DNA of 64,000 nucleotides from Pachyrhynchus sulphureomaculatus (taxonomy: Eukaryota > Arthropoda > Insecta > Coleoptera > Curculionidae): contig CM032446.1 in assembly GCA_019049505.1 (NCBI GenBank), forward strand, positions 187,475,157 through 187,539,156, read 5' to 3'. How positions within the stretch are numbered: the stretch's first letter is position 1; each line of letters opens with the position of its first letter. The translations under genes and the position numbers were made by a program. Shown piece by piece: positions 1-10,353 of this stretch. The notes under the pieces were generated by a model, which saw nothing but the letters and a program-made list of their open reading frames with translations, made no database searches and had not been told where the DNA came from.

Positions 1-35
1 GTGAAAACGACCTTTTTATTTCATTATTTCTTTAG

Positions 36-52
36 GATCGAATTTGTCCGTT
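36..52 (+). other. possible 17-nt micro-exon of the zinc-finger gene
   Basis: A 17-nt stretch is bounded by a pyrimidine-rich acceptor (TTTCTTTAG at 27-35) and a GTAAGA donor at 53. It contains no stop in the frame that would run in phase 0 into the exon at 441. Such small exons exist but the signal is short and may be chance. The real upstream part of the gene lies to the left of the window. Confidence 0.25.
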
Positions 53-107
53 GTAAGACAGAACTGCTATTTATTAGTATTTCTGCGCGATCACGTTTTC
101 TATAAGC

Positions 108-322
<215 letters not shown>

Positions 323-440
323 GTATCATTTATATAAAAAAATAAAATGGATTTAAAATTTAAAAAATCATATTAAAGAATCAACTACATTTACATTATT
401 TTATAGAGGATTTTTAAATGCATGCACATTTTTTTTGAAG

Positions 441-541
441 GTTAAAATTGATCGAAGAATCCTGTATTGCGAGGCATGTCCGCTGGAATTAGAGGGCACA
501 AATGAAGATTTAAAACACTATGAGACAGTCGCTCATCAGTT
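441..541 (+). CDS. zinc-finger protein gene, exon with finger 1 (internal exon)
   Basis: The exon is bounded by an acceptor ending GAAG at 437-440 and a GTAAGT donor at 542. It starts in phase 0 and leaves two bases. It encodes a C2H2 finger with the pair C-E-A-C and then H-Y-E-T-V-A-H, matching a CxxC...Hx5H spacing. The gene is incomplete at the left edge: no start codon in a convincing context is visible before this exon. Confidence 0.8.
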
Positions 542-1211
542 GTAAGTAAAAATGTAAATGAATGCTGTCTAAATTTTATTTTTTAAAACTGTTTGGTAAC
601 TGTATATTTATACATAAAATATTGCGGAAACCTAGATGTTTGTTTTTTGGTAGATTTAAAATTTTTATTCAACCAGTTGCTTATGAGCCCAAAGGAAAAA
701 TTATGTGGTAGAGATATGAAGCTTCAGTGATAGAAAGTTTTATTAGTGTTAGAATCCACTAACAATGTTTCTTCTATCTTAATTAATGTCAAGTAAAAAA
801 AAAACAAAACGTACAGGTTGCTATACCAAAAACACGATCTATAATTTTGTTAGCTTTTTTTAAAAGAACTTGGAAGAATGTAACGTAAGGCTCGACACAA
901 GAAGTTTTATTTTTTACCTTGTATAAGCTGTTGTCGGGTATTTTTTTAAATTGTAGACACCTTTGACAGCCCGTATTGCGTGAAATAAATGGAGGTTCTT
1001 GTTGGGCCCAGGAGACGTCGAGGGCTACATCATATTAAAAATTTAGACAAAAGTACCGAAAGTTATTTTCCATAAGAAAATGAAAAATAAAATTTACTGG
1101 TTCCATTTTTAATGGTTACGCATTAATATAATTTCAATCAGTTTTTAAGCAATGAATACCCCGTTTGCTTTTTATTTGTTAATTTTTTTAATTTTGAATT
1201 TCTATTTTTAG
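542..1211 (+). other. intron between finger 1 and finger 2 exons
   Basis: AT-rich intronic sequence with consensus ends (GTAAGT...TTTTTAG). I see no coding potential, transposon termini or structured repeat in it. Confidence 0.7.
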
Positions 1212-1330
1212 TAATGCGGAGACATATTGTTCGGTTTGTCTATTTAGAGGAACATCGAACAATATTAAGCAACATATGTCGTCCAAAAGTCACAAAAAAC
1301 AATTAACTCAATCAAGTGGTAGTAAAATAG
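1212..1330 (+). CDS. zinc-finger protein gene, exon with finger 2
   Basis: It follows a TATTTTTAG acceptor and ends at a GTGAGT donor. The two bases left by the previous exon join its first base to give one codon (F), and it leaves a single G. It encodes Y-C-S-V-C ... H-M-S-S-K-S-H, a CxxC...Hx5H finger of the kind seen in matrin/U1C-like RNA- or DNA-binding fingers, followed by a basic SHKKQ stretch. Exact phase agreement with the exons on either side supports it. Confidence 0.85.
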
Positions 1331-1396
1331 GTGAGTTCAATGTTCAGTTATTGGATACGTATTTTTTTATTTAATTGTTTTATTGGTGCTTTTTAA

Positions 1397-1885
1397 TGTT
1401 CCGTACGAAACACTTCGGTGTCTGTCCGTCTGTCACACCCTTTTTTCTCCGAAACTATTTGACATAGACAGTTGGAATTTGGCACTAACATAACAATTAA
1501 TTACCTCATCAGAGCCGTGTAGTTTTGAATGTTAAATTTTAATTTAAGGGGTTAGTTTTGGGGGGGGGGGAGTTGAAATCGGAAGTGAAAAAAAAAATTA
1601 CCAGTTCGTCGAGTGGGGTGTCAGATAAACTTATAATGACACGAGTTGAAAAATATATATAATGTAATACTTGTGCATACTTTCTTTGTATTATTTTTGA
1701 AAAATTTCGAAAAATCGCTGTCCCCCCCCTTGTCTCGAAAAGTAGTGATTAAAAAATGTTGAAAAAATTTTGGAATATTCTCCACAGGGTGTAGATTGAA
1801 CGAAAATTAACACGAGTGCATTGAAGTCATTAATCATTTTATACGGAACACTAATTGCGCAAGTCCGACTTGCATTCGATCGGTT
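1397..1885 (-). repeat. GTTCCGTA dispersed element, copy 1
   Basis: It starts at a TGTTCCGTACG end followed by a GTCTGTCC/TGTC tract and the core TTTGACATAGA. It runs through a short ATATATATAATGTAA tract and ends at TACGGAACACTAATTGCGCAAGTCCGACTTGCA. The same element recurs at 18132, 25767, 32109 and 55797. No ORF is seen, so it is non-autonomous. Strand is assigned arbitrarily so that the hairpin end is 3'. Confidence 0.8.
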
Positions 1886-2070
1886 ATTTTTAAGTTAACT
1901 ACCTAATTATGAAAATGACGTCATACAAAAAATTTTTGGTTGTTAAATTACTGTTGCTGTTCGAAGTACTTTGATGAAATTTTGTAAGAATTCGTTTCGT
2001 TTTGCAACTTTTCCGAATTTTTTTTTCAAGAAATGAGTAAAAGTAATTTGGATGATTTATCGCTCATCGT

Positions 2071-2248
2071 TAAGGCCGCTCCCTGATTTGTCGGTGTGGT
2101 ATCATTTTTCTCGGTGTGCTCAGTACCGATTCGGTAACGAAAACATGCCGAAAGTCTATATTTCAATGAAACCCACCTGACTGCATCCCGCGCAAGTCAG
2201 ACACACAGAGAAAAACGATACCGCACCGACAAATCAGGGAGCGGCCTA
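2071..2248. mobile_element. short inverted-repeat element (MITE)
   Basis: A 178-bp element has ~47-bp terminal inverted repeats: GGCCGCTCCCTGATTTGTCGG on the left has its reverse complement at 2225-2246. The arms contain the same ATCATTTTTCTC segment with few differences. Flanking TA is compatible with a Tc1/mariner-type target. It is too short to encode a transposase. It lies in the intron between fingers 2 and 3. Confidence 0.8.
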
Positions 2249-2859
2249 AAGTTTCTCGATAAAAAGGGAAATGGATCAAAATATGAAAGAATGACCCAGA
2301 TGCACTGTAATGACGGCACACTTTATTTTCATGTAAAATTTTGGTCTGGCACGAAGATAGGAACGAAATAAGTTTCTGTATGATGGATCCCTAAACTCCA
2401 GAGCAAAAAACTGGTGAAGAAAGAAAGTTCTCCAGAATTTGCCGTTTTAGGGAACGATAAAAGTTATTTTTCATGAATTGTCACAGGTGTCGAGACTTGA
2501 GTGTTCCATTGGGTCCTTCTACGGGGCAAGAGTCGATGTAATCAATGATGTCATGAGGCTCTCTATCTCCAAAGAAGACATCTTCTGGAAAGTTGATGAC
2601 CATCATTGAATACTCATTCAGTTTGTCAAGTAAGAACGTGTCCGAGACAATTCATTTTTGGCATATGCGATTCTAGCGATTCAACAAAAAATTGGTAGAG
2701 GCAACTTTTGTCTACGGCGCATTTCAGTAAAAGTATCAGTCGATTCCGAACTTTCGTCGAAATCACGTAAAATCTAAAATAAGTTACATGTTTGCGCGTC
2801 GGTTCGAGGCAGTCTTTCTTTGTTCCCATCTAAAGGGTTCTAAAATATTTTAAAAACTC

Positions 2860-3358
2860 GGTGTCGTTTGTGAAGAAGTGGGTAAATCATTTTAACGAGA
2901 CGAAAAATGTCGACGACTTGCTAAAACGTAGCTCGGTAGGCACTCCGAAAGTCAAATAACGAATAATGTCTTTGTTCTCACAACGAGCGGGAAAATTAAG
3001 AAAATCGGGTTTGAATGTGCCCCATGAGACCATTCGACATCTTCGTGCTCGTGATATCATATTCCGAAGCACGTTGAAGAAACTTTTGCTGTGCGAAAAT
3101 CAAGTCGCGAAGCGCCCCGCCTGGGCCCACGATAAGATACTAGAGTGGGCCTCACAATCGCCGGACGCCAACCCTATTGAAAACGTTTGGTCCTTTGTAA
3201 AGAGAAAGCTCAGAGAAAAGACTCTTGAGGACTTCTACTCAGTTGTCTCACGAGATTCGAAAAATTTGCAGAATATGCAGAAAATCTCGTCGACAGCATG
3301 TCTCGAAGATGCCAGGCTATTATTGATACAGGAGGCGATTGGGCAACTTACTAAGGTA
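2860..3358 (+). pseudogene. internally deleted Tc1-like transposase relic
   Basis: The left part reads like the N-terminal paired-type DNA-binding region of Tc1 transposases, including a segment VPHETIRHLRAR. It then jumps to the C-terminal catalytic region: EWASQSPDANPIENVW holds the final acidic residue (E of IEN). After a frameshift it ends in the family-typical LVDSMSRRCQAIIDTGGDWATY. The central region with the two catalytic Asp residues is missing. The preceding ~600 bp (2260-2860) may be older transposon sequence, but I could not align it. Confidence 0.65.
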
Positions 3359-3559
3359 AGTGCGCCGTTGCTAGTACACCAAAGAATACATTGATGGCAA
3401 AAAATGTTCTCGGAACACATTTTTTCAAGAATACGAGCGGTCACGTTCTTACTTGACTTGAATGGAACAACGATTCGAAACCTGACGCAAGCCATTAGCA
3501 AAAAATATCCAAATTTATAAAGAATCAAAACTTTTCTGTTGCTGCAGGGTCTATAAGAC

Positions 3560-4022
3560 TAGCAGTAGTTCAAACATCTGAAGAAGGACGAAAATTTTCT
3601 TCAGATAATGAGTTGAAAACCGCTGTAGCATCGTTTTTTCGGGCGCAAACAAAATAATGTTTTTTTATGTGGAATAAATCTACTCGAAAATCGCTGAACT
3701 AAGTTTATTAATGTAAATGATACATAGAAATTTTTTTTTTAAGCTCTATAAGTTTTCTTTCATAGCTAGGTAAATAAGTTAAAATGCACTCTCGTACATA
3801 TGAAAGATATCTTCACCAAATTGAGCCTGCAATCTTCGGTGAATTTCAGCAGGTTTGACATTTTCACACGTGAGAAATATTAAGATTATACATTGTGTAA
3901 CAGCACTATGTACTTTTTTCTCGCATATCTCGTTTTAAAATATTCAGTTTAGGTTTTTTAATTTCCATATATGATATGTATTATTGGGTATTTTTAGGGA
4001 AGTCGTGGATAAATATAACACG
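3560..4022. other. unassigned intron sequence
   Basis: AT-rich sequence in the zinc-finger gene intron; no coding, repeat or transposon signal recognised. Confidence 0.6.
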
Positions 4023-5238
4023 TAGGCTGAAAAGTTTTTGGTCTAGCTAATTAAAACACATTTTTTTGCAAAATTCGACTTTATTCATCATTATAGTCTC
4101 CTTTAAGAGCGATACTATCAGTCCAACGCTTTTATTACATTTCTATACCTTTCTTGTAGAAGGATTTGTCTTTGTCTTCAAAATAGGCCTCAGTTTTGGC
4201 GATAACTTCTTCATTGAAGCCAAATCTCTTTCCCGCGAGCATTTTTTTGAGGGGAATAGATAATAGTCTCTAGGGACCAAATCTGGAGAATACGGTGGAC
4301 GAGAAAGCAATTCGAACTTCAATTCATGCCATTTTACCATTGTAACCATTGACTTTTGACACGGTGCATTGTCTTGATAAAAGAGCATTTTTTGTTGTTC
4401 ATTTGGGGCCGTTTCTTTGCGATTTCTGCCTTCAAACGCACCAATAACTTTATATAATATTCGCTATTGATGCTTCTTACTTTCTCAGCATGTTGTGTCT
4501 TTGATCGCTTCGGACGGCTTTTACCGGCTGCTGTCCGTTCAGCTGACTGCCGATTTGATTCCGGTATGTAGTGGTGGATCCACGTTTCATCCATTGTGAC
4601 ATATCGCATGAAAAAATTCTTTTTATTACGCTTAAGCAGGTCTAAACAGCGCTCAGAATCATTAACACGTTATTGTTTTTGGTGCACTGTGAGCAAACGC
4701 GGTACCCATTTCGAACAAAACTTTCTCATGCCCAAATGTTCATGCAAAATATTACCAACACGTTCTTTTGATATCTTTAGGGTGTCAGCTATCTCACGCA
4801 GTATCATTTTACGGTCATCCAAAACAATTTTGTGGATTTTTTTTATGTTTTCCGGTGTAACCACCTCATTTAGGCGTCCAGAGCGTTCAGCATCATTTGT
4901 ATCTGTACCACTGCGTTTAAATGCAGCATACCAGTAAATGATGAGTGATTTTTCCAGGGGCAGAGTCCCCCCGTAACACTTATCAAGCCATGCTTTGCTT
5001 GAACGATATTTTTTCCCATCAAAAAACAGTGTTTAATCAATACACGAAATTCGATTTTTTCCATTATTTTGAAAATATCAAAAGCAGCGTCAGTAAAACC
5101 ACTGTAACTTGTAAACTAATCGTCGAAATGTCATGAAATTTTGACACGTACCGTTTGAAGGTTGGTACTTCCTAAAAGTCATATGGATTTTTTGGAAAGG
5201 GCGACATCTATGTGTCAGACTAAAAACTTTCTAGCCTA
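4023..5238 (-). mobile_element. mariner element with both ends
   Basis: The inverted termini are TAGGCTGAAAAGTTTTTGGTC on the left and the near-complement GACTAAAAACTTTCTAGCCTA on the right. TA dinucleotides at 4023-4024 and 5237-5238 form the target duplication. The ~1.21-kb length matches mariner elements. Inside is a mariner transposase on the minus strand. The right end lies only 22 bp upstream of the finger-3 exon, so the splice acceptor tract is almost all that remains between transposon and exon. Confidence 0.9.
4086..5064 (-). pseudogene. mariner transposase, frameshifted
   Basis: Several frames together cover a full mariner-type transposase. The N-terminus (MEKIEFRVLIKHCFLMGK) begins at 5064. 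Further on are the helix-turn-helix with ILHEHLGMRKF, the WVPR-L box, the first catalytic Asp in YVTMDETWIHHY, the second in YQDNAPCQKS, and the third in the YSPDLVPRDYYLFP segment, as in DD34D mariners. At least three frame changes separate these parts, so no intact enzyme is made. Confidence 0.85.
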
Positions 5239-5260
5239 CTTGTTATTGTTTTTTTTTTAG

Positions 5261-5468
5261 AAACCGTACAACGTAGTTCATGGCCGAGGAAATTAACAAA
5301 CTTAATAACTTTCACGGAATGCAAAGTGTGTTGTGTAAAGTTAGAAAGTACACAAGAGGCAGATTTTCATTATTGTTCCGATATACACAACGTAAACGTT
5401 AAAACATGGATTGATAACTATTTTCTCAGTAATGAAGTCGATAATGTAGCCGAGGAGAATTCAAAGCA
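5261..5468 (+). CDS. zinc-finger protein gene, exon with finger 3
   Basis: It begins after a T-rich acceptor (5251-5260) and ends before GTAAGT. The G left by the previous exon completes its first codon and two bases are left for the next. It encodes a C2H2-like finger, C-K-V-C-C ... H-Y-C-S-D-I-H, followed by TWIDNYF and an acidic stretch. A mariner insertion ends 22 bp upstream, so the branch point is either in the short remaining gap or supplied by the mariner end. Confidence 0.85.
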
Positions 5469-5889
5469 GTAAGTACAAATTAAGGGTTTTGGCTCGATTT
5501 CTCAAGTAATTGTCAATTCTCGTTTTGCAACAGAATAAAAGTGATTGTTAGACCGAAAATTTAGTGAAAAATCAAATATATTTTATGAGCTTAGTAATTA
5601 TATTCGTTACGTTAGAAAATTTATTTTGAAATAAATCAAAAATAATATGTACCTTTTATTTCGACTTAAAGTCATTTTAGTAGCACAGGGAAGTAATTTT
5701 TATAGCTCGATAAAAAACAAATTGCAACAATTTCTCAGAACACCTTTTTTTGACCTGAAAAAATCTCCAAGAAGTGTGAATACAAAAAATTTGATGTGAA
5801 AAAAATTAAAAATCGACATTTTCAGGCAGCAGAATGAAAAAATTAAAAAATTAAAAACGTTTTATAACATTTTTTATTTATAAAAGTAA
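5469..5889 (+). other. start of the finger-3/finger-4 intron, unassigned
   Basis: AT-rich intron sequence after the GTAAGT donor; nothing recognised before the LINE fragment at 5890. Confidence 0.6.
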
Positions 5890-6105
5890 TAGTTACTTAG
5901 ATATTTTGAGCCTTCTTCTTCTCTCGGTTCTTATCTGTTCCGGATGTTGGCAACGATATTAGCTATCATCACCTTGTTGACTGCGGCTCTAAACAGCTGC
6001 ATGGTGGGTATTGAAAACCAAGTGCTAAGAATTTTGAGCCACGAAATCCTTCTTCTTCTCATACTTCTCTTTCCACACACTTTACCATGCAGTATACTCT
6101 GTTAT
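5890..6105 (-). mobile_element. LINE 3'-end fragment
   Basis: Read on the minus strand it gives the C-terminal tail common to many insect LINE reverse transcriptases: RRRRISWLKILSTWF, then LFRAAVNKVMIANIVANIRN, then a glutamate/arginine-rich end. It is truncated and lies just before the RTE element in the same intron. The clade is not resolved. Confidence 0.5.
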
Positions 6106-6877
6106 CAAATTTTGTAAACGAAAATAACTTGTACGTTATGAACACATTTTTCCAGAAGCCAGCACATAGACGATGGATATAGCAAAGCCCAGGTGGTATA
6201 ACAAGAAACAAAATTGATTATGTATTATCAAATGACAAGAATATTGTAATTGACACGACAATCCTGAACACGATAAGCATTGGCAGTGACCATCGGATGC
6301 TCAGAGCAAAAATAAGAATAAATCTAAAGCAAGAGAGACACAAACAGAAATAATAAAGCAAAACACAGACGAATATCGACAAGTACTGGAAAATCATATA
6401 AAACACATAAACTACCAAACAGAACTTGACGACTAAACGCACAAATAACCAACAGCCTACTCATGTCTACACAACAAACAGCAACATTGAAAAAAGAAAA
6501 AACACAAAAATTAAGTAAAGAGACACAAAATCTCATGAAACAGAGACGACTATTAAGAAATGATCTTACAAATTGTAGATTAAAATTGGCAGAAATAGAC
6601 AAAAAAAATAAATATAAAGATCAGAGAAGATGTCAGACGGTATAGAAACTCAAAAATAGAAGAAACATTGAAAGAGGGGAAAAGTTTGAAACACGTAAAC
6701 AAATAAATGAATGAAGGAAAACAACAAATAATAAAACTTATAAATAACGATAACCAAGAGATCGCACAAATCAAACAGGTAAAGGAAGCTACAGAGAAAT
6801 ATTAACAAATACTGTATGACACCAAAATATCGCCATCGCCCGGGAAAGAAAAAGGAAATAGAGTAATAGTTAGAAAT

Positions 6878-7879
6878 GTGGGATCTCAAGAAATTCCCGA
6901 TGTAACAACGGTTGAAATCATGAACGCCTTACAACATATGCACAACAACAAAGAACCAGGAGACGATGAAATAATTAGAGAAATGATAAAGTATAAAGGG
7001 GCATCGATAATACAATCTCTTCAAATTCCATTTAACACCTTGGGTAAACGCCTTGATTGTGTTTATATTTAAAAAGGGAAACAAATTTAAATTGGAGAAT
7101 TACAGACCCATTAGCCTGTTATTGGTACCATACAAAATCCTCACTAGAATCATAACATATAGATTAACGAACAAACTAGACAGTTATCATCCACGTGAAC
7201 AAGCGGGATTTAGACGGGGATACAGCACTTTGGACCATCTTCACACAGTTAGATTACTAGTGGAAAAAGCAAACGTTTATAAAGCCACCTTGTGGATAGC
7301 AATGGTTGACTACGAAAAAGCATTTGATTCGGTAGAGATATGGGCAGTCCTTAACGCCTTAAGTAACAGCAGAGTCGATGAAAGGTCCACAACTCTTTTT
7401 GAATACATATATAAAAATGCCACATCACAAATAATGCTTGAAGAAAGAACAAATAAAGTCAAAATTACAAGAGAAATGAGACAAGGCTGTTCACTTTGAT
7501 TCTATAAGACATGTTCAAATCGTTAAAGTGGGAAAATAAAGGAATATTAATGATCGCTAACACAAAAGAAGACTTACAAGAAATTATGATGGAAATAAAT
7601 AACAAGTTTCGAGAAATAGGTTTAAAAATAAACTTCACCAAAACCAAATATTTGAATAACAAACGTGAAGATAACAGCCAGGAACTATTAATAGAAGGTG
7701 AAAGAATAGAAAAGGTACACACATTCATATATTTAGGACAAAAAATTGAAATATCAAAAAATAATTTAAAGGCGGACTTGGATAGAAAAGTCTCTTTAGC
7801 TTGGTCTGCGTTCGGAAGGTTGCAATCTACATTTAAATTGGTCATCCCAAATAAAATAAGAGCCGGAGTATTCGATTAA
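6878..7879 (+). pseudogene. RTE reverse transcriptase, frameshifted
   Basis: Overlapping frames cover the RT domain. They include the pre-RT KEPGDDEI motif, LENYRPISLL, EQAGFRRGYSTLDHL and the catalytic-region WIAMVDYEKAFDSV; a ...MRQGCSL motif follows at 7480-7497. The block carrying the YADD catalytic motif is missing: the frame jumps from MRQGCSL to the thumb region (IGLKINFTKTKYL). The element therefore lacks an active site besides being frameshifted. Confidence 0.8.
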
Positions 7880-8044
7880 TAGGTACTCCCGGTATTAACA
7901 TATGGCACTAAACGTTGGCTTTAAATAAAAGTATAATAAATAAACTTCAGGTAATCCAAAGAGCAATGGAGAGGAGAATGCTAAATCTTAGACTCCAAGT
8001 ACTACTCAGTATATATCACCACTACACCAAACACTTTATTTTTG

Positions 8045-8089
8045 CACTCGACGCGCGTTTCGCTAACCATGTTAGCTTCATCAGGAGCG
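8045..8089 (-). ncRNA. hammerhead ribozyme motif (type I), Penelope A1
   Basis: On the minus strand: stem I 5' side CGCTC, core CTGATGA (8078-8084), then a perfect 6-bp helix II (GCTAAC/GTTAGC closed by ATG), core GAAA, a minimal helix III (AC-GCGC-GT), the cleavage triplet GTC and stem I 3' side GAGTG. Farther out CTTTA and TAAAG can extend stem I across an internal loop. Penelope-like elements are known to carry such ribozymes in their terminal repeats. One oddity is an extra A between CTGATGA and helix II. Confidence 0.8.
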
Positions 8090-8184
8090 ATGATTGACTA
8101 AAGCTAAACTACCAAATCTACCCTATTTATACTTAGCCTAACCCTTGAATTACTCAAGCGGAACTAATGACATAGGCAAGGCTA

Positions 8185-8829
8185 TCAGTTCCGGTCAAGT
8201 AACCAGTAGAAGGGACTATAAGGAATAGGCCCTCTGTCTTTGTTTAAACTACTTTTACATTTTATGATTTCCATACTTTCGTATGCGTTTAACAATCTCC
8301 TATCAGATACATTTTTTATTAATCTTAGATTATCTAATGTTACAGTATGATCAGCTTCAAGAGCATGTTCGGCAATGCTAGACTTTTCTGTTCTGTTGTA
8401 TTTTAAGTGTGCTAAATGTTCTTTAAATCGTGTTCTAATTGACCTTTTAGTTTGCCCAACATACTTTTTGTCACAATCATTACAACTAATTTCATAAATT
8501 CCACTTTTCTCACAATTAGGAATCTTATCTTTGGGATTTCCTAAGATATTCCTTAGATTGCCTGGTGACTTATAGACTAAGGTGAGGCCTACCTTATTAA
8601 ATACCTTATTGAGTCCCTTGCTATATTTCGGATTATATGGTATGGAGACATACTTGGTGTTATTTTCTTCGCGTGTAAAAAAGGTGGAATTCTGAATATT
8701 AAACCTAAACTTATACCTATTGATTAGCTTATTTACTAAGTCATCGTCATAACCATTAACTCTAGTTATATTTCTAATACGATTCCTTTCTTTATTAAAG
8801 TTTACTCTATTCAGAGGAAAAGTGACCAA
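8185..8829 (-). CDS. Penelope-like ORF fragment with GIY-YIG endonuclease
   Basis: A 214-residue frame carries the C-terminal half of a Penelope-like protein. Residues ~110-160 form the GIY-YIG nuclease: GIYEISCNDC, then KKYVGQTKRSIRTRFKEH with the conserved Tyr, Gly and Arg, preceded by a CEKSGIYEI start and a CxxC-type pair (CNDC). The N-terminal ~100 residues correspond to the RT-to-endonuclease linker. In Penelope-like elements this nuclease makes the target nick for reverse transcription. The frame is open but lacks the RT domain because the copy is truncated. Confidence 0.85.
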   Translation of the reverse strand: MVTFPLNRVNFNKERNRIRNITRVNGYDDDLVNKLINRYKFRFNIQNSTFFTREENNTKYVSIPYNPKYSKGLNKVFNKVGLTLVYKSPGNLRNILGNPKDKIPNCEKSGIYEISCNDCDKKYVGQTKRSIRTRFKEHLAHLKYNRTEKSSIAEHALEADHTVTLDNLRLIKNVSDRRLLNAYESMEIIKCKSSLNKDRGPIPYSPFYWLLDRN

Positions 8830-9339
8830 ACGATGAACTAAAAAATGTAACGAGGCTAATTTATGTTGTTTGCAATAAAATGAATCATTAGGACATGGTT
8901 AGCGAAACGCGCGTCGAGTGCAAAAATAAAGTGTTTGGTGTAGTGGTGATATATACTGAGTAGTATCATTGTGCCAAAGATTCCACATTCCCAACTTAGT
9001 TAGACTCCAAGATTCCTAACATCGAGATACGAAGGAGATCAAAAGTGGCAGATGTAATACAACGAACATGTATATTAAGGTGGAATATGGCGGGGCATAT
9101 TGCAAGGCTGAATGCTAACAGATGGACACGCCGTATAGTTGAATGGAGACTTAGAGAACAGAAAAGATGCAGAGGTAGACCACAGACAAGATGGCGGACA
9201 ATATAAAAAGATTAGCAGGACACGATTGGATGCAAAAAGCAAATAACAAAGCTCATTGGAGACAATTTGGGGCGGCTTACATCCGACTATGGATGGAATA
9301 AGCTAATGACGATGATGATGATGATGATATTCTGTAACA

Positions 9340-10353
9340 GATGGAATCTGCATTCGTGTCTCCTAATGTGGCCGAGGTATTGGAGGTTGGTTTATCGTAA
9401 CTAAAACCCCTTTTTCCTTCTTCTTTTCTTTGTGACTCGGTCCACCCATGACATTCTCAGCATCCTACGATATAGCCAGATTTCAAAAGCCTCCAATCTT
9501 TTACTTGGTGCCTCTGCTAGGGTCCATGTCTCCACCCTATAAAACAAAATGTAGAATACGTATCAACGCAGAAATGTCACTTTCGTGTCCAGTGTCAAGT
9601 TAGGGCTTTGAATATAGTGCTTATTTTGGTGAATACTGTTCTAGCCTTTTCAGTGCAGCTCTTTATTTCTTGCGAATGGTCCCATTGGTTATTTTTCTAG
9701 TTAATTTCTAAATGACAGACAACTTGTACTTACTAATAACCGTTAATTTTGTTTTATTTATGTTAATATCAAGACCATATCTCTGGCTGCAGCCCGTCAC
9801 TCTATCCATTAGTAATTGCAGGTCCTGCAGACTGTCAGTAAATATGACCATGTCATCAAAATATCGAATATTATTCATTCTCTCTCTCCATTCAGGAGAA
9901 TCCCGACATCGAGATCTGCCAGAGCTTTTTCGAATATTTGTTGGAAGTAAATATTAAATAATAGTGGAGATAATATGCAGCCTGGTCTAACACCTCAAGG
10001 CATTTTTATATCATCCGGATGTTCTCCTCCTAATCTCACAGAAGCGGACTGATTCCAATAAAGGTTCTCAATAATCCTCAGATCTTTGTCAGCCAGTCCT
10101 ATATTCTTTAGAATATCTATCATCTTGTGGTGTTGTACTCTGTCAAATGCTTTATGGCAATCCATAAAGCATGCATAGATGTTCACGTTTACGTCTCTAC
10201 AGCGCTGAAAAAATACTTGATCACTAAGTAAGGCTTCACGTGTACCAATAGCGTTTCTAAAACCGAACTGGGTTGGAGATATCGGTTCTTCACCGAGTTT
10301 GTATATTCTTCTATGGATTATTTTAAGAAATATTTTCAAGAGGTGGCTCAATG
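9340..10353 (-). mobile_element. LINE fragment with reverse transcriptase
   Basis: The minus strand encodes RT blocks: ISPTQFGFRNAIGTREAL, CFMDCHKAFDRVQHHKM (catalytic-region F-D motif) and IIENLYWNQSASVRL. After a frame change comes a DDMVIF-type active-site motif near 9860 and an IWLYRRM-like tail toward 9440. It is truncated at its 5' end near 10353. The style matches insect endonuclease-RT LINEs; the clade is not certain. Several stops make it inactive. Confidence 0.7.

Larger units (their letters stand above)
8000..8999 (-). mobile_element. Penelope-like element A, copy 1, with 12-bp target duplication
   Basis: The insertion lies inside the RTE element and is flanked by perfect 12-bp repeats TTAGACTCCAAG (7988-7999 and 9000-9011). 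Its ends are inverted copies of a TACTACTCAGTATATATCACC segment; the right end carries ~30 bp more. Inside, on the minus strand, is the 3' part of a Penelope-like ORF with a GIY-YIG domain. The left arm holds a hammerhead ribozyme motif. The right arm starts within the same motif and so has only its 3' half. The RT domain is mostly absent (5' truncation). Confidence 0.9.
6152..9335 (+). mobile_element. RTE-like LINE, 5'-truncated, split by a Penelope insertion
   Basis: It opens within the C-terminal part of an apurinic-type endonuclease (RRWIWQSPGGITRNKIDYV, then SIGSDHRML). It continues through a reverse transcriptase and ends with an RTE-type tail (ILRWNMAGHIARLNANRW; RGRPQTRW). The 3' terminus is a (GATGAT)n run at 9308-9330, the simple-repeat tail usual for RTE. 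The stretch 8000-8999 is a later insertion. Many frameshifts and stops make it inactive. Confidence 0.8.
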
